NCBI GenBank assembly: GCA_023394655.1
Contig: JAEXAG010000116.1
Span: 1 to 13,514 of the forward strand
From: Pseudomonadota bacterium
Lineage (GTDB): Bacteria > Pseudomonadota > Gammaproteobacteria > Xanthomonadales > Xanthomonadaceae
Direction of reading: 5' to 3'
DNA length: 13,514 bases
Below the pieces are notes generated by a model. It was not told the origin of the DNA and ran no database searches. It saw nothing but the letters and a program-made list of their open reading frames with translations. Made by a program: the position numbers and the translations under genes. Shown here one piece after another: positions 1 to 7,713 of the stretch (its first letter is position 1; each line of letters begins with the position of its first letter).

Positions 1-71
1 TCCACCAGCAGCAGCCAGAACAGGAACACGGTGATGCTCTGGGGGATCGAGGGCAGCAGGCGTTGTTTCAT
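1..71 (-). CDS. mrpE: Na+/H+ antiporter subunit E, N-terminal fragment (runs off left edge)
   Basis: Only the first 23 codons lie in the window. They read MKQRLLPSIPQSITVFLFWLLL..., a short basic N-terminus followed by the start of a hydrophobic segment. This fits the first membrane helix of MrpE/PhaE, a small membrane subunit of the Mrp cation/proton antiporter. The ATG (71-69) overlaps the TGA of mrpD (70-68) as ATGA. A GGGAG Shine-Dalgarno lies about 8 bases upstream, inside the end of mrpD. The identity rests mainly on operon position, since E follows D in known mrp/pha operons. The remainder, and probably mrpF and mrpG, would lie to the left of this window. Confidence 0.8.
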   Translation of the reverse strand, partial: MKQRLLPSIPQSITVFLFWLLLV

Positions 72-1603
72 GGCGAAGGCTCCCTGAGCAACGGCCGGGT
101 GGCGCCGACCGCATCGAGGTAGTCACCCGCGGACTGGAGCTGCGCGGCGGTGGCGCGGGTGAATTCGAGCAGCGGCTCCGCGGCGATGGTCATGGCGATG
201 CCGTAGCCCAGCAGCAGCAGCACGGCGGCCAGCTCCTCGCGGCGCGGGGGTGGCAGTGCGGCGGTACCCGCGGGATGCGGGGTGACGCGCCAGAACAGGC
301 GCGTGCCGATCCGCGACAGGCCGACGATCACCAGCAGGCTGCTCGTGAGAATCGCCGTCCACGTCCACCCGATCCATGCATCGGGCACGGCCGAAAGCAG
401 GGCCAGCTTGCCGATGAAACCGGAAAGCGGCGGCAGGCCCGCGACGGACACCGCGGCAACCAGGTAGAGGCTGCCCAGCAGGTTGCGCTCGGAAATCGGG
501 CCGGGGTTGAGCAGGTGCTCGCCGGTGGCGCCGCGAACGCGCAGGATCAGCTCGGCCAGCAGGAACATCGCGGCGGTGACGAAGGCGCTGTGCGGCAGGT
601 AGTAGAGGCCGGCGGCGATGGTGCCGGGCGTATCCAGCGAGAACGCGATGAACAGCGTGCCGGCCGACAGCAGCACCAGATAGGCGATGCCCACCCGCAG
701 GCGGGTCGCGCCGACGACGCCCAGCGCCGCCAGCCCGACGGTCAGGATGCCCGCGGGCAGCAGCCATTTCCAGGCCAGGCCCTGCAGCACCCCGGCTTCC
801 TCGCCGAACATGAGCGTGCCGACCCTCAGCACCGCGTAGAGGCCGACCTTGGTCATGATCGAGAACAGCGCGGCGACCATCGCCGGCGCGCGCGAGTAGG
901 TCTCGGGCAACCAGGTGTAAAGCGGGAGCAACGCGGCCTTGGCACAGAACACCACCAGCAGCAGGCCGCCCGCCGCGCGCAGCATCGTGGTCTTCTCCGG
1001 GCCGGTCTGGGAGATCCGCAGCGCCATTTCCGCCATGTTGAGCGTGCCGAGCGTGCCGTACAGGAAGGCCAGGGCGATCAGGAACAGCGTCGATGCGGCG
1101 ATGTTGAACACCACGTAATGCAGGCCGGCCTTGATGCGCGGCCCGCGCGCCCCGGAGAGCAGCAGGCCGTAGGACGCGATCAGCAGCACCTCGAAGAACA
1201 CGAACAGGTTGAACAGGTCGCCGGTCAGGAAGGCGCCGTTGAGGCCGGCCAACTGCAGCTGGAACAGCGAGTGGAAGTGCAGCGCGCGCTTGTCCCAGCC
1301 GGCGCTGGCGTGCAGCAGGCAGGGGATCGCCAGCAGCGTGGTGGTCAGAACGAGCATCGCGCCGAGGCGGTCGGTGACCAGCACGATGCCGAGCCGGGCC
1401 GGCCAGTCGCCGACCAGATAGACGTCGATGGCGCCGGCATTCGCGCGGTCGAGCAGGGCGATGGCGGCCAACAGCAGCGCGGACAGCCCGAGCCACGCGC
1501 CCATGCGCAGCACGCGCACGTCGTGGCGGCGCTCGGCCAGCAGCAGGAGCGCGCCGGTCACGAGCGGGATGAGGATCGGGGCGAGGACGAGGTGCTGCAT
1601 CAT
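68..1603 (-). CDS. mrpD: Na+/H+ antiporter subunit D (MrpD/PhaD)
   Basis: A 511-residue polytopic membrane protein related to the proton-pumping NuoL/M/N subunits of respiratory complex I. It is one of the two large proposed ion-translocating subunits of the Mrp complex in the inner membrane, which exports Na+ or K+ in exchange for H+. Family hallmarks are visible: the conserved membrane glutamate in FNLFVFFEVLL (E138), the lysine in CAKAALLPLYTWLPE (K222), a second lysine in IMTKVGLYAVLR (K252), and GLPPLSGFIGK near the C-terminus. Length is normal for the family. The start is a double ATG at 1603-1598; the first ATG overlaps the mrpC stop as ATGA, suggesting translational coupling. It ends overlapping mrpE by four bases. 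Which cation is carried cannot be read from sequence. Confidence 0.95.
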   Translation of the reverse strand: MMQHLVLAPILIPLVTGALLLLAERRHDVRVLRMGAWLGLSALLLAAIALLDRANAGAIDVYLVGDWPARLGIVLVTDRLGAMLVLTTTLLAIPCLLHASAGWDKRALHFHSLFQLQLAGLNGAFLTGDLFNLFVFFEVLLIASYGLLLSGARGPRIKAGLHYVVFNIAASTLFLIALAFLYGTLGTLNMAEMALRISQTGPEKTTMLRAAGGLLLVVFCAKAALLPLYTWLPETYSRAPAMVAALFSIMTKVGLYAVLRVGTLMFGEEAGVLQGLAWKWLLPAGILTVGLAALGVVGATRLRVGIAYLVLLSAGTLFIAFSLDTPGTIAAGLYYLPHSAFVTAAMFLLAELILRVRGATGEHLLNPGPISERNLLGSLYLVAAVSVAGLPPLSGFIGKLALLSAVPDAWIGWTWTAILTSSLLVIVGLSRIGTRLFWRVTPHPAGTAALPPPRREELAAVLLLLGYGIAMTIAAEPLLEFTRATAAQLQSAGDYLDAVGATRPLLREPSP

Positions 1604-1950
1604 CGCTGGTTTTCCGGCTCCTCGCCGTCCACGTGGTCGCTGTGCAGGTCGCTGTGCTCGCGCATCGCCACCACCACCGTCACCGCGGTCATGGCGAAGG
1701 CGATCACGATGGCGGTGAGGACCAGTGCCTGCGGCAGCGGATCGGCGTAGTTGGCCAGCGTGGCTTCGACGCCGTCACGCAGAACCGGCGGCTTGCCCGG
1801 CACCAGCCGGCCGGAGGAGAAGATCAGCAGGTTCGTCGCATACGAGAGCAGCGTGAGCCCGAGGATCACGTCGAAGGTGCGCGAGCGCAGCATCAGGTAC
1901 ACGCCGCTGCCCGCCAGCACCCCGATCGCGGTGGCCATTGCCCATTCCAT
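1600..1950 (-). CDS. mrpC: Na+/H+ antiporter subunit C (MrpC/PhaC)
   Basis: A 116-residue small membrane protein of the NuoK/MrpC family. Three hydrophobic segments are visible: ATAIGVLAGSGVYLML, VILGLTLLSYATNLLIFSSG and ALVLTAIVIAFAMTAVTVVVA. The C-terminal tail is acidic and hydrophilic (HSDHVDGEEPENQR). Length and the TxxLLxYATNL-type second segment fit MrpC. In the complex it is a non-pumping structural or channel-forming partner of A and D. The ATG (1950-1948) shares one base with the mrpAB stop (TGATG), and a GGAG about 10 bases upstream supports this start. The stop overlaps mrpD by four bases. Confidence 0.94.
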   Translation of the reverse strand: MEWAMATAIGVLAGSGVYLMLRSRTFDVILGLTLLSYATNLLIFSSGRLVPGKPPVLRDGVEATLANYADPLPQALVLTAIVIAFAMTAVTVVVAMREHSDLHSDHVDGEEPENQR

Positions 1951-4727
1951 CAGTGCGTTTCTCCGGTGTCGGCATGGCGGCGGTGCACGGTGCCCATCGT
2001 CGCCAGCATCAGCAGCGCGCCGGCGAACACCACCATGTACACGCCGATGTCGAAGACCATCGCACTGGCCAGCGCCAGCTTGCCGATCAGCGGCAGCGAG
2101 AGCTCGAGGTAGCCGCTGGTCAGGAAGGGATAGCCGAACGCCAGCGAGCCCAGCCCGCCGATCGCCGCGATGGTCATGCCCAAGCCGATGCCGCGCAGGT
2201 AATCGAAGCCGAAGGTGGCTTCCACCGATCGCGCGCCCTGGATGACGTACTTGACCAGCACCGGCACCGCGATCGCCAGGCCGGCGATGAATCCGCCGCC
2301 GGGCGCGTTGTGGCCGCGCAGGAACAGGAACAGCGAGACGGTCAGGGTGAGCGGGAACAGCAGCTGGGTCAGGTCGGCCGGGATCGGCAGCTTGGCCGGC
2401 GGTCCGGGCATCACTTCGTCGGGCTGCAGGCGCGCCCACTTCAGCAGCGCGTGCACCACCAGCGCGGCGACGCCGAACACCGAGATCTCGCCGAAGGTAT
2501 CCAGGCCGCGGAAGTCCACGAGGATCACGTTCACCACGTTGCGGCCATGGCCTTCCGGCAGCGAGCGGGCGAGCAGCTCGCCGGCCACGGTGTCGCCCGG
2601 CGAAGTCATCATCGCGTAGGCCAGCGCGGAAACCCCGATGCCGACCATGATTGCGAGGATCGCATCGCGCACGCGGCGGGCGCCATCGCGCGCCTGCACC
2701 GAACTCTTGGGCAGGTAGTTCAGGGCCATCATCATCAGCGCGATGGTCACCATCTCCACCAGCAGCTGGGTCAGCGCAAGGTCCGGTGCCGAGAGGTAGG
2801 CGAAGATCAGGCTCACCATCAGGCCGACCGAGCCGATCACGATGAGCGCGGTCAGGCGGCGGGCGTGGACGGCCACGGTGCCGAGCGTGCCGGCGACCAG
2901 TACGGCCCAGAGCACCCAGCCCAGGGCGGGCATCGGCTGCGACGGCCGCGGGTTGGAAAGATGCGAGGCGAGATCGGACGCATAGGGCGCGAAGCCGGCC
3001 GCGAAGGCGATGATCACCAGCCAGACAAGGCTGCGGCGCAGGCCGCCACCGGCAACGTGGCTGGTGAAGCCCTGCGCCAGCTGGAACAGGCGTTCGACCT
3101 TCCACTGGAACATCGCGCGACCCTGCGAGACGTTTTCCAGCGCGTGCAGGTCGCGGCGCTTGCGCAGCGCCCAGTACAGGGCAATGCCGGTCAGCACGCC
3201 GCCCAGGCTCATCATCAACGGCAGGTTGAAGCCGTGCCAGATCGACAGGCTGTAGGCGGGCGCGTCGGCACCCAGCACGCCATGCACCGCCGCGCCGAGG
3301 ACCGGCGCGATGGTCAATGCCGGGGCGATGCCGACCGCAAGGCACAGCACCACCAGCAGCGCGACCGGCGCCTGCATCCAGAGCGGGGGCTCGTGGACCT
3401 CGGGCTTGCCCGGATCGCGCGGGCCTTCGCCCAGGAAAGTGTCGTGGAGGAAGCGCAGGCTGTAGGCGACGCCGAGCGCGCCGGCCAGGAATGCCACCAC
3501 CGAGAACACCGTCCGCGCGTGGTCATCGCGCAGGTCCAGTGCTTCGGCGAAGAACATTTCCTTCGACAGGAAGCCGTTGAGGAGCGGAATGCCGGCCATG
3601 GCCAGCGTGGCGATGATCGCCAGCAGGCTCGTCCACGGCAGCAGGCGTCGCAGCCCGCCGAGCCGACGCATGTCGCGGGTGCCGGTTTCGTGGTCGATGA
3701 TGCCGGCGGCCATGAACAGGCTGGCCTTGAAGGTGGCGTGGTTGAGGATGTGGAACAGCGCCGCCACCACCGCCAGCGGCGTGGACAGGCCGAACAGCAG
3801 GGTGATGAGGCCCAGGTGCGAAATGGTCGAATAGGCCAGCAGGCCCTTCAGGTCGTGCTGGAAGATCGCGTTCCATGCGCCCACCAGCAGGGTCGCCGCG
3901 CCCACCGAGCTCACAAGCCAGAAGAACAGATCGCTGCCGGCCAGCGCCGGATGCAGGCGCGCCAGCAGGAACACGCCGGCCTTCACCATCGTCGCCGAGT
4001 GCAGGTAGGCGGAAACCGGCGTCGGCGCGGCCATCGCCTGCGGCAGCCAGAAGTGGAAGGGGAACTGCGCGCTCTTGGTGAACACACCGGCCAGCACCAG
4101 CGACAGGATCGCCGGGTACCACGGGTGGGTGCGGATCGTCGCGCCGGAAGCCAGCACCACGTCGAGGTCGTAGCTGCCGGCCACCTGTCCCAGCAGGATC
4201 GCGCCGCCGAGGAGCGCCAGGCCGCCCATGCCGGTGAGGGTCAGCGCCATGCGGGCGCCCTGGCGCGCGTCCTGGCGATGCGACCAGTAGCCGATCAGGA
4301 GGAACGAACTGATCGAGGTGAGTTCCCAGAACACCACCATCAGGATCAGGTTGCCGGCCAGCACCAGGCCCAGCATCGCGCCCATGAACAGCATCAGATA
4401 GGCGAAGAAGCGCGGGCCGCTGTCGCGCGGGCCGAGGTAATAGGCCGCGTAGAGCACGATCAACGCGCCGATGCCGAGCACCAGCAGCGCGAACATCCAG
4501 GCGAGGCCGTCGAGCCGCAGGTGGAATTCGAGCCCCAGGGAGGACAACCACGGCCAGCGCAATGCGGGGACGCTGCCGTCCAGCACCTGCGGGGTGAGCA
4601 TGCCGAGCAGCACGAGTGCGGCGAGCGGCGCGATCCCGGCCATCCATGCAATCCGCCGGCGCGATCCGCCAGTGAGCAGGATCGAGACGGCGGCGGCGAA
4701 CGGCAAGAGCAGGATCAGGCCCAGCAT
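1950..4727 (-). CDS. mrpA: fused Na+/H+ antiporter subunits A and B (MrpAB/PhaAB)
   Basis: A 925-residue membrane protein combining MrpA and MrpB, as in group-2 mrp/pha operons. Order of parts: a NuoL-like antiporter module at about 1-480, with E135 in VVFWELTSISSFLLIG, K218 in FTKSAQFPFHFWLPQA, K249 and K294 (DLKGLLAYSTISHLG); linker helices; an MbhD-like module near 630-675 (LSAPDLALTQLLVEMVTIALM); an MbhE-like module near 730-765 (VNVILVDFRGLDTFGE); and the MrpB domain at about 785-925 with LRGHNAPGGGFIAGL. It provides a proposed ion pathway of the antiporter and is likely used for Na+/alkali tolerance and pH control. The open frame extends 40 codons further upstream, but that extension is hydrophilic, whereas MLGLILLLPFAAAV is the typical family N-terminus. 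The Shine-Dalgarno before this ATG is weak. Confidence 0.94.
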   Translation of the reverse strand: MLGLILLLPFAAAVSILLTGGSRRRIAWMAGIAPLAALVLLGMLTPQVLDGSVPALRWPWLSSLGLEFHLRLDGLAWMFALLVLGIGALIVLYAAYYLGPRDSGPRFFAYLMLFMGAMLGLVLAGNLILMVVFWELTSISSFLLIGYWSHRQDARQGARMALTLTGMGGLALLGGAILLGQVAGSYDLDVVLASGATIRTHPWYPAILSLVLAGVFTKSAQFPFHFWLPQAMAAPTPVSAYLHSATMVKAGVFLLARLHPALAGSDLFFWLVSSVGAATLLVGAWNAIFQHDLKGLLAYSTISHLGLITLLFGLSTPLAVVAALFHILNHATFKASLFMAAGIIDHETGTRDMRRLGGLRRLLPWTSLLAIIATLAMAGIPLLNGFLSKEMFFAEALDLRDDHARTVFSVVAFLAGALGVAYSLRFLHDTFLGEGPRDPGKPEVHEPPLWMQAPVALLVVLCLAVGIAPALTIAPVLGAAVHGVLGADAPAYSLSIWHGFNLPLMMSLGGVLTGIALYWALRKRRDLHALENVSQGRAMFQWKVERLFQLAQGFTSHVAGGGLRRSLVWLVIIAFAAGFAPYASDLASHLSNPRPSQPMPALGWVLWAVLVAGTLGTVAVHARRLTALIVIGSVGLMVSLIFAYLSAPDLALTQLLVEMVTIALMMMALNYLPKSSVQARDGARRVRDAILAIMVGIGVSALAYAMMTSPGDTVAGELLARSLPEGHGRNVVNVILVDFRGLDTFGEISVFGVAALVVHALLKWARLQPDEVMPGPPAKLPIPADLTQLLFPLTLTVSLFLFLRGHNAPGGGFIAGLAIAVPVLVKYVIQGARSVEATFGFDYLRGIGLGMTIAAIGGLGSLAFGYPFLTSGYLELSLPLIGKLALASAMVFDIGVYMVVFAGALLMLATMGTVHRRHADTGETH

Positions 4728-4792
4728 GCGTCGATAGGTATTCCCAGAAGTGGTTGATTCGGAACGGGAATCCAGTGGAGGCCCGGGTGGGC

Positions 4793-4820
4793 ATTCTATC
4801 CCATGATGAATGGTGGTCCA
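4793..4820 (-). promoter_or_regulatory. candidate promoter for the mrp operon
   Basis: Read on the minus strand, TGGACC (4820-4815, 4/6 to TTGACA) and TAGAAT (4798-4793, 5/6 to TATAAT) are separated by 16 bases. The predicted transcription start near 4786 leaves a leader of about 60 bases before the mrpAB ATG at 4727. It would also exclude the longer upstream start at 4847. The -35 overlaps a perfect 10-bp palindrome, CCATGCATGG (4818-4827), which could be an operator or chance. Eye inspection only. Confidence 0.35.
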
Positions 4821-4851
4821 TGCATGGTTTTGATCGGAAACCGCCACCGAT

Positions 4852-4905
4852 GCCCGCGCAGCGGGCGTTCTCCCGCGGGCACCGGTCGCGCGGCCGGCAG
4901 CCGCG
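4852..4905 (-). terminator. GC-rich hairpins downstream of the universal stress gene
   Basis: Two perfect stems lie just after the usp stop: CGCGGC-5-GCCGCG (4889-4905) and GCCCGC-3-GCGGGC (4852-4866). Neither is followed by a T-run on the minus strand, so this is not a classical intrinsic terminator. It may still slow or stop read-through into mrpAB. The rest of the 4728-4925 gap holds only the candidate mrp promoter. Confidence 0.3.
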
Positions 4906-4925
4906 GCGAGTCGGGCGCCGGGGGC

Positions 4926-5825
4926 TCAGGCGCGCACGATCAAGGTATCGGTGACCGCGGTTTCCAGCAGGCGCTTGGCCACGCTGCCGATCAGCGCATC
5001 CATCAACTGGCTGCGGCCGTGGGTGGCGATGACCGCGAGATCCAGCGACTCGTCGCCGCTGGCCTGGCGCAGCAGGCGCACCGGGTTGGACAGCTCCGCG
5101 CGCGGACGCCAGCCGGCCGCGGCCTGTTTGGGCAGGGTCGCGTCGCGCCAACCCTTGAGCTCCGCGTTGGCATTGGCATGCGCCTTGGCCGTGGCCGCCT
5201 CGCGGGTGGCGAGATCGCCGGTGAGTTCGCGCAAGGGCATGTCGTAGCCATGCAGCAGCACGCGATCTTCGGCATCGGCGAACCACTTGGCCGCCAGTCG
5301 CGCCGCGGCGGCGGAGGCATCGGACAAGTCCGTCGCCACGCCGACGCGCGCATACGCGCCCTGCGGACGCTTCTGCACCACCAGCGTGGGGATCGGTGAA
5401 TGGCGGCTCAGCCAGATCACGGTGGAGCCCAGCGAAACCCGCTGCAGGGCATCACTGCGGGCGATGCCGGTGATGATCAGGCCGCAATCGTTCTCCTGAG
5501 CGACGCGCAGCGCGGTCTGGCCGACATGCGCGGCCTCCTCGACATGCACTTCGATCTTGGCCGGCGTTTCCGGCAACTCCGCGCGAACCCGCTCTTCGAC
5601 CAGGTCGGCCAGGGTCGGCTCGTCGTCTTCGTCCTCGTCTTCGCGGCGAAAGTGGTTGGGGCGACTGAAACTGGATTCCTGCGAGAGCACGACCAGCAGC
5701 ACCAGCCGCGCCTTCCAGTGCTCGGCCAGTTGCAGGGCGCGGTCGAACGCGCGATCGGAGCGTGCGCTGAGGTCGGTGGCAAGCAGGATGGCCTGCGGCG
5801 TTTCCGTTTTGGCGGTTGCGGGCAT
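4926..5825 (-). CDS. tandem-domain universal stress protein (UspA family)
   Basis: A 299-residue soluble protein with two UspA-like domains, about 10-152 and 157-299. Each begins with a beta strand plus ATDLS motif (ILLATDLSARSDRAF; VGVATDLSDASAAAA) and ends in the nucleotide-loop region. The ATP-binding pattern G-2x-G-9x-G-S/T is imperfect in both halves: domain 1 has G120-IA-R123-x9-G133-S134, and domain 2 has A267-TH-G270-x9-G280-S281. Domain 1 carries a strongly acidic run at 61-69 (REDEDEDDE), probably a surface loop. Family members act in stress survival, some by binding ATP; no specific role can be assigned. The ATG at 5825 has an AAGGA about 8 bases upstream. The frame stays open far upstream to 6332, but that part overlaps the divergent epimerase gene and is not protein-like. 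It is likely transcribed alone. Confidence 0.93.
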   Translation of the reverse strand: MPATAKTETPQAILLATDLSARSDRAFDRALQLAEHWKARLVLLVVLSQESSFSRPNHFRREDEDEDDEPTLADLVEERVRAELPETPAKIEVHVEEAAHVGQTALRVAQENDCGLIITGIARSDALQRVSLGSTVIWLSRHSPIPTLVVQKRPQGAYARVGVATDLSDASAAAARLAAKWFADAEDRVLLHGYDMPLRELTGDLATREAATAKAHANANAELKGWRDATLPKQAAAGWRPRAELSNPVRLLRQASGDESLDLAVIATHGRSQLMDALIGSVAKRLLETAVTDTLIVRA

Positions 5826-5854
5826 GGGGGCGTCCTTCGGGGCGATCCATCGCC

Positions 5855-5860
5855 AGTTTA
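5855..5860 (-). promoter_or_regulatory. candidate -10 element of the universal stress gene
   Basis: TAAACT (minus strand, 5860-5855) lies 29 bases before the ATG and upstream of the Shine-Dalgarno. The seven-base TAAACTG also occurs at the purC and J-protein promoters, and as TAGACTG at the trp promoter. No convincing -35 is visible. Confidence 0.3.
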
Positions 5861-5937
5861 GCCTTGCCCAATCACCTCCGGCATCTGTTGCGCCTCGCGT
5901 ATTCTTGTGCGATGGCCGGCAACCGCCACGACGATAG

Positions 5938-6807
5938 ATGAGCACCGCGCTTGTGCTGGGTGGCACCGGGCAGATCGGTCGCTCGGTCGTGGAAGGCCTG
6001 GCACGTGATGGCTGGCAGGTCGTCGCCGTATCGCGCAAGGCGCGTGATGCCCGCGCGCACCCCGGCGTTCGCTGGCTCGATGGCAGCTTGCAGGCGATGC
6101 CGGCATTGCCGCCGCGGCTGGACGCGATACTGAGCTGCGGGCCGCTCGACGCGTTCGCCGAATGGATGCAGGCCGCCACGATCGACGTGCCGCGCGTGAT
6201 TGCGTTCGGATCGACCAGCCTGGACACCAAATCGGAATCGATCGATGCGGCGGAGCGCGAGCTGGCGGCGCGCCTGCACATTGCCGAATCCCGGCTGCAG
6301 GCCCGCGCGGCGACGGGCGGCATCGGGCTCACGCTGCTGCGCCCGACGCTCGTCTACGGCCATGGAATGGATCGCAGCCTGAGCCGGATCGTCGCCATCG
6401 CCAGGCGCTTCGGCCGCTTCGCGCTGCCTGCCGATGCCGTCGGGCTGCGCCAGCCGGTGCACGCCGCGGATCTCGCATCTGCGGCGCTCGCCTGCCTGTC
6501 GGCGCCCACCAGCATCGGGCGTACCTATGCCCTGCCGGGTGGCGAGGCCCTGCCGTATTTCGACATGGTGGCGCGCGTGCTGGCCTTGCTCGATCCCGCG
6601 CCCAGGCTGCATCGGCTGCCGTCGCCGCTGTTCTCGGCGGTGGCAGGCCTGGCGAAGGCGGCGGGACAGCTGGAAGGCTTCAACGAGGCGATGCGCGCGC
6701 GCATGCGCGCCGACATGGTTTTCGATCCCGCGCCCGCCCACGCCGATTTCGGCTATGCGCCGCGCCGCTTCGACGTTTTTCCGGGGATGTTCGGCTCAGC
6801 CGGCTGA
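5938..6807 (+). CDS. NAD(P)-binding epimerase/reductase-like protein (atypical extended SDR)
   Basis: A 289-residue protein with an N-terminal Rossmann fold: beta strand ALVLGGTG followed by the glycine-rich loop G8-G-T-G11-Q-I-G14. Downstream, RPTLVYGHGMDRSL resembles the RP..VYGPG segment of extended short-chain dehydrogenases such as NAD-dependent sugar epimerases. A classical active-site YxxxK is not evident; the usual lysine is missing after VYG. It may therefore be an atypical SDR (binding or reductase role) rather than a true epimerase. The C-terminal half (FSAVAGLAKAAGQLEGFNEAMRARM) is probably the substrate or helper domain. The substrate is unknown. The ATG at 5938 lacks a good Shine-Dalgarno (TAG lies directly before it), so translation efficiency is unclear. 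It is divergent from usp across 112 bases and convergent with the EamA gene with a 9-base gap. Confidence 0.85.
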   Translation: MSTALVLGGTGQIGRSVVEGLARDGWQVVAVSRKARDARAHPGVRWLDGSLQAMPALPPRLDAILSCGPLDAFAEWMQAATIDVPRVIAFGSTSLDTKSESIDAAERELAARLHIAESRLQARAATGGIGLTLLRPTLVYGHGMDRSLSRIVAIARRFGRFALPADAVGLRQPVHAADLASAALACLSAPTSIGRTYALPGGEALPYFDMVARVLALLDPAPRLHRLPSPLFSAVAGLAKAAGQLEGFNEAMRARMRADMVFDPAPAHADFGYAPRRFDVFPGMFGSAG

Positions 6808-6808
6808 G
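6795..6808. terminator. 14-bp palindrome at the convergent gene ends
   Basis: CTCAGCCGGCTGAG is a perfect palindrome that includes the stop codon of the epimerase-like gene and lies 9 bases beyond the stop of the EamA gene on the other strand. As RNA from either strand it gives a 5-bp stem with a CCGG loop. With no T-tract it is at best a weak shared hairpin that could mark or protect 3' ends. Confidence 0.3.
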
Positions 6809-6816
6809 ATGCGGAC

Positions 6817-7713
6817 TCAGGCGTCGGCGGTTTCGCCGGCCTTGGCGCGCTTGCGCAGCGCGATCGTCAGCACGCCGCCCAGCACCATCGCGCCGCCGAT
6901 GAACACCCGGCTGCCCGGGCGGTCGCCCCAGAACGCGATGCCGAGCCCGACCGCGATCACCGGCACCAGCAGCAGCCAGGGCATCAGCAAGGCCACCGGG
7001 TGGCGCTGCACCAGCTGGTAGTAGATGCCGTGCCCGAGCAGCGACGAGGCGAGGCCGGCATAGGCCACGCCCATCCATGCCACCGGGCTGGCAGCGGCCA
7101 CGCCGGCGAGTGCGCCCGGCTCCAGCCACAGGCTGAGCACGACGAGCGGCGGCAGGCTCGCCGCTGCCATCCAGCCCTGCTGGTTGAACATGTCGATGCC
7201 GCGCAGGCCCTTCATCACCACGGTGGCGATGGCCAGCGCCAGCGCCGACAGCAGCATCGTCAGCAACGCCATCGGCCTGGCCAGCACGTGCGGATCGAAG
7301 CCCAGCACCAGCACGCCGGCGAAACTGATGCCGATCGCGCTGCCGGTCCGCCATCCGAAACGCTCGCCGAGGAACCACCAGGCCAGCAGCGTGGTCATCG
7401 GGATGTAGCTCTGCAGCACGATGGCCGGGGAGGACAAATCGCCCGACAGATGGAGCGCGAGGAAGCTCAGGCCGAAATGCACCACGCCGATCATCAGCGA
7501 GACGAACAGCAGGCGCAGGCGCTGTCCCGCGGGCGGCAGGCGCAGGAACACGACCAGCGCGACCATCAGCACCACGAAGCGCATGAGCGTGAAGGTGACC
7601 GGCGGGATCTCGCGCAGACCCAGCGCCGACATCAGGAAGTTCAGCGCCCAGATGACGCAGACGAACAGCAGCAGCGCGAAATCACGTCCGCCGAGGCGAT
7701 TGCCGGCCGACAT
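6817..7713 (-). CDS. EamA/DMT-family transporter, likely metabolite exporter
   Basis: A 298-residue inner-membrane protein with about ten hydrophobic helices and two EamA (DUF6) repeats, at about 10-138 and 150-285. The opening LLFVCVIWALNFLMSALGLREIPPVTFTLMRF matches the family start (VxWGxNFVxxKxGLxxxPPxxxxxxRF), as does E. coli EamA (YdeD). Typical end-of-repeat motifs are present: AWWFLGERFGWRTGSAIGISFAGVLVL in repeat 1 and AFWGDRPGSRVFIGGAMVLGGVL in repeat 2. Members export amino acids or related metabolites using the proton gradient. The substrate cannot be read here. The ATG (7713) follows the TGA of the Mpo1-like gene directly (TGAATG), indicating shared translation in the purC operon. 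The C-terminus is short and basic (RKRAKAGETADA). Confidence 0.92.
   Translation of the reverse strand: MSAGNRLGGRDFALLLFVCVIWALNFLMSALGLREIPPVTFTLMRFVVLMVALVVFLRLPPAGQRLRLLFVSLMIGVVHFGLSFLALHLSGDLSSPAIVLQSYIPMTTLLAWWFLGERFGWRTGSAIGISFAGVLVLGFDPHVLARPMALLTMLLSALALAIATVVMKGLRGIDMFNQQGWMAAASLPPLVVLSLWLEPGALAGVAAASPVAWMGVAYAGLASSLLGHGIYYQLVQRHPVALLMPWLLLVPVIAVGLGIAFWGDRPGSRVFIGGAMVLGGVLTIALRKRAKAGETADA

Noticed and set aside
275..1750. 491-codon plus-strand open frame opposite mrpD and mrpC
   Set aside because: Gln/Arg/Asp-rich translation typical of GC-rich antisense frames, with no recognisable protein features.
1938..4757. 939-codon open frame on the plus strand opposite mrpAB
   Set aside because: Composition is dominated by Gln, His, Arg, Glu and Ala with no domain or membrane pattern; it is the antisense shadow of a GC-rich membrane-protein gene with clear family motifs.
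5826..6332. Upstream extension of the universal stress protein frame
   Set aside because: Overlaps the epimerase-like gene on the other strand, is not protein-like, and the ATG at 5825 has a good Shine-Dalgarno.
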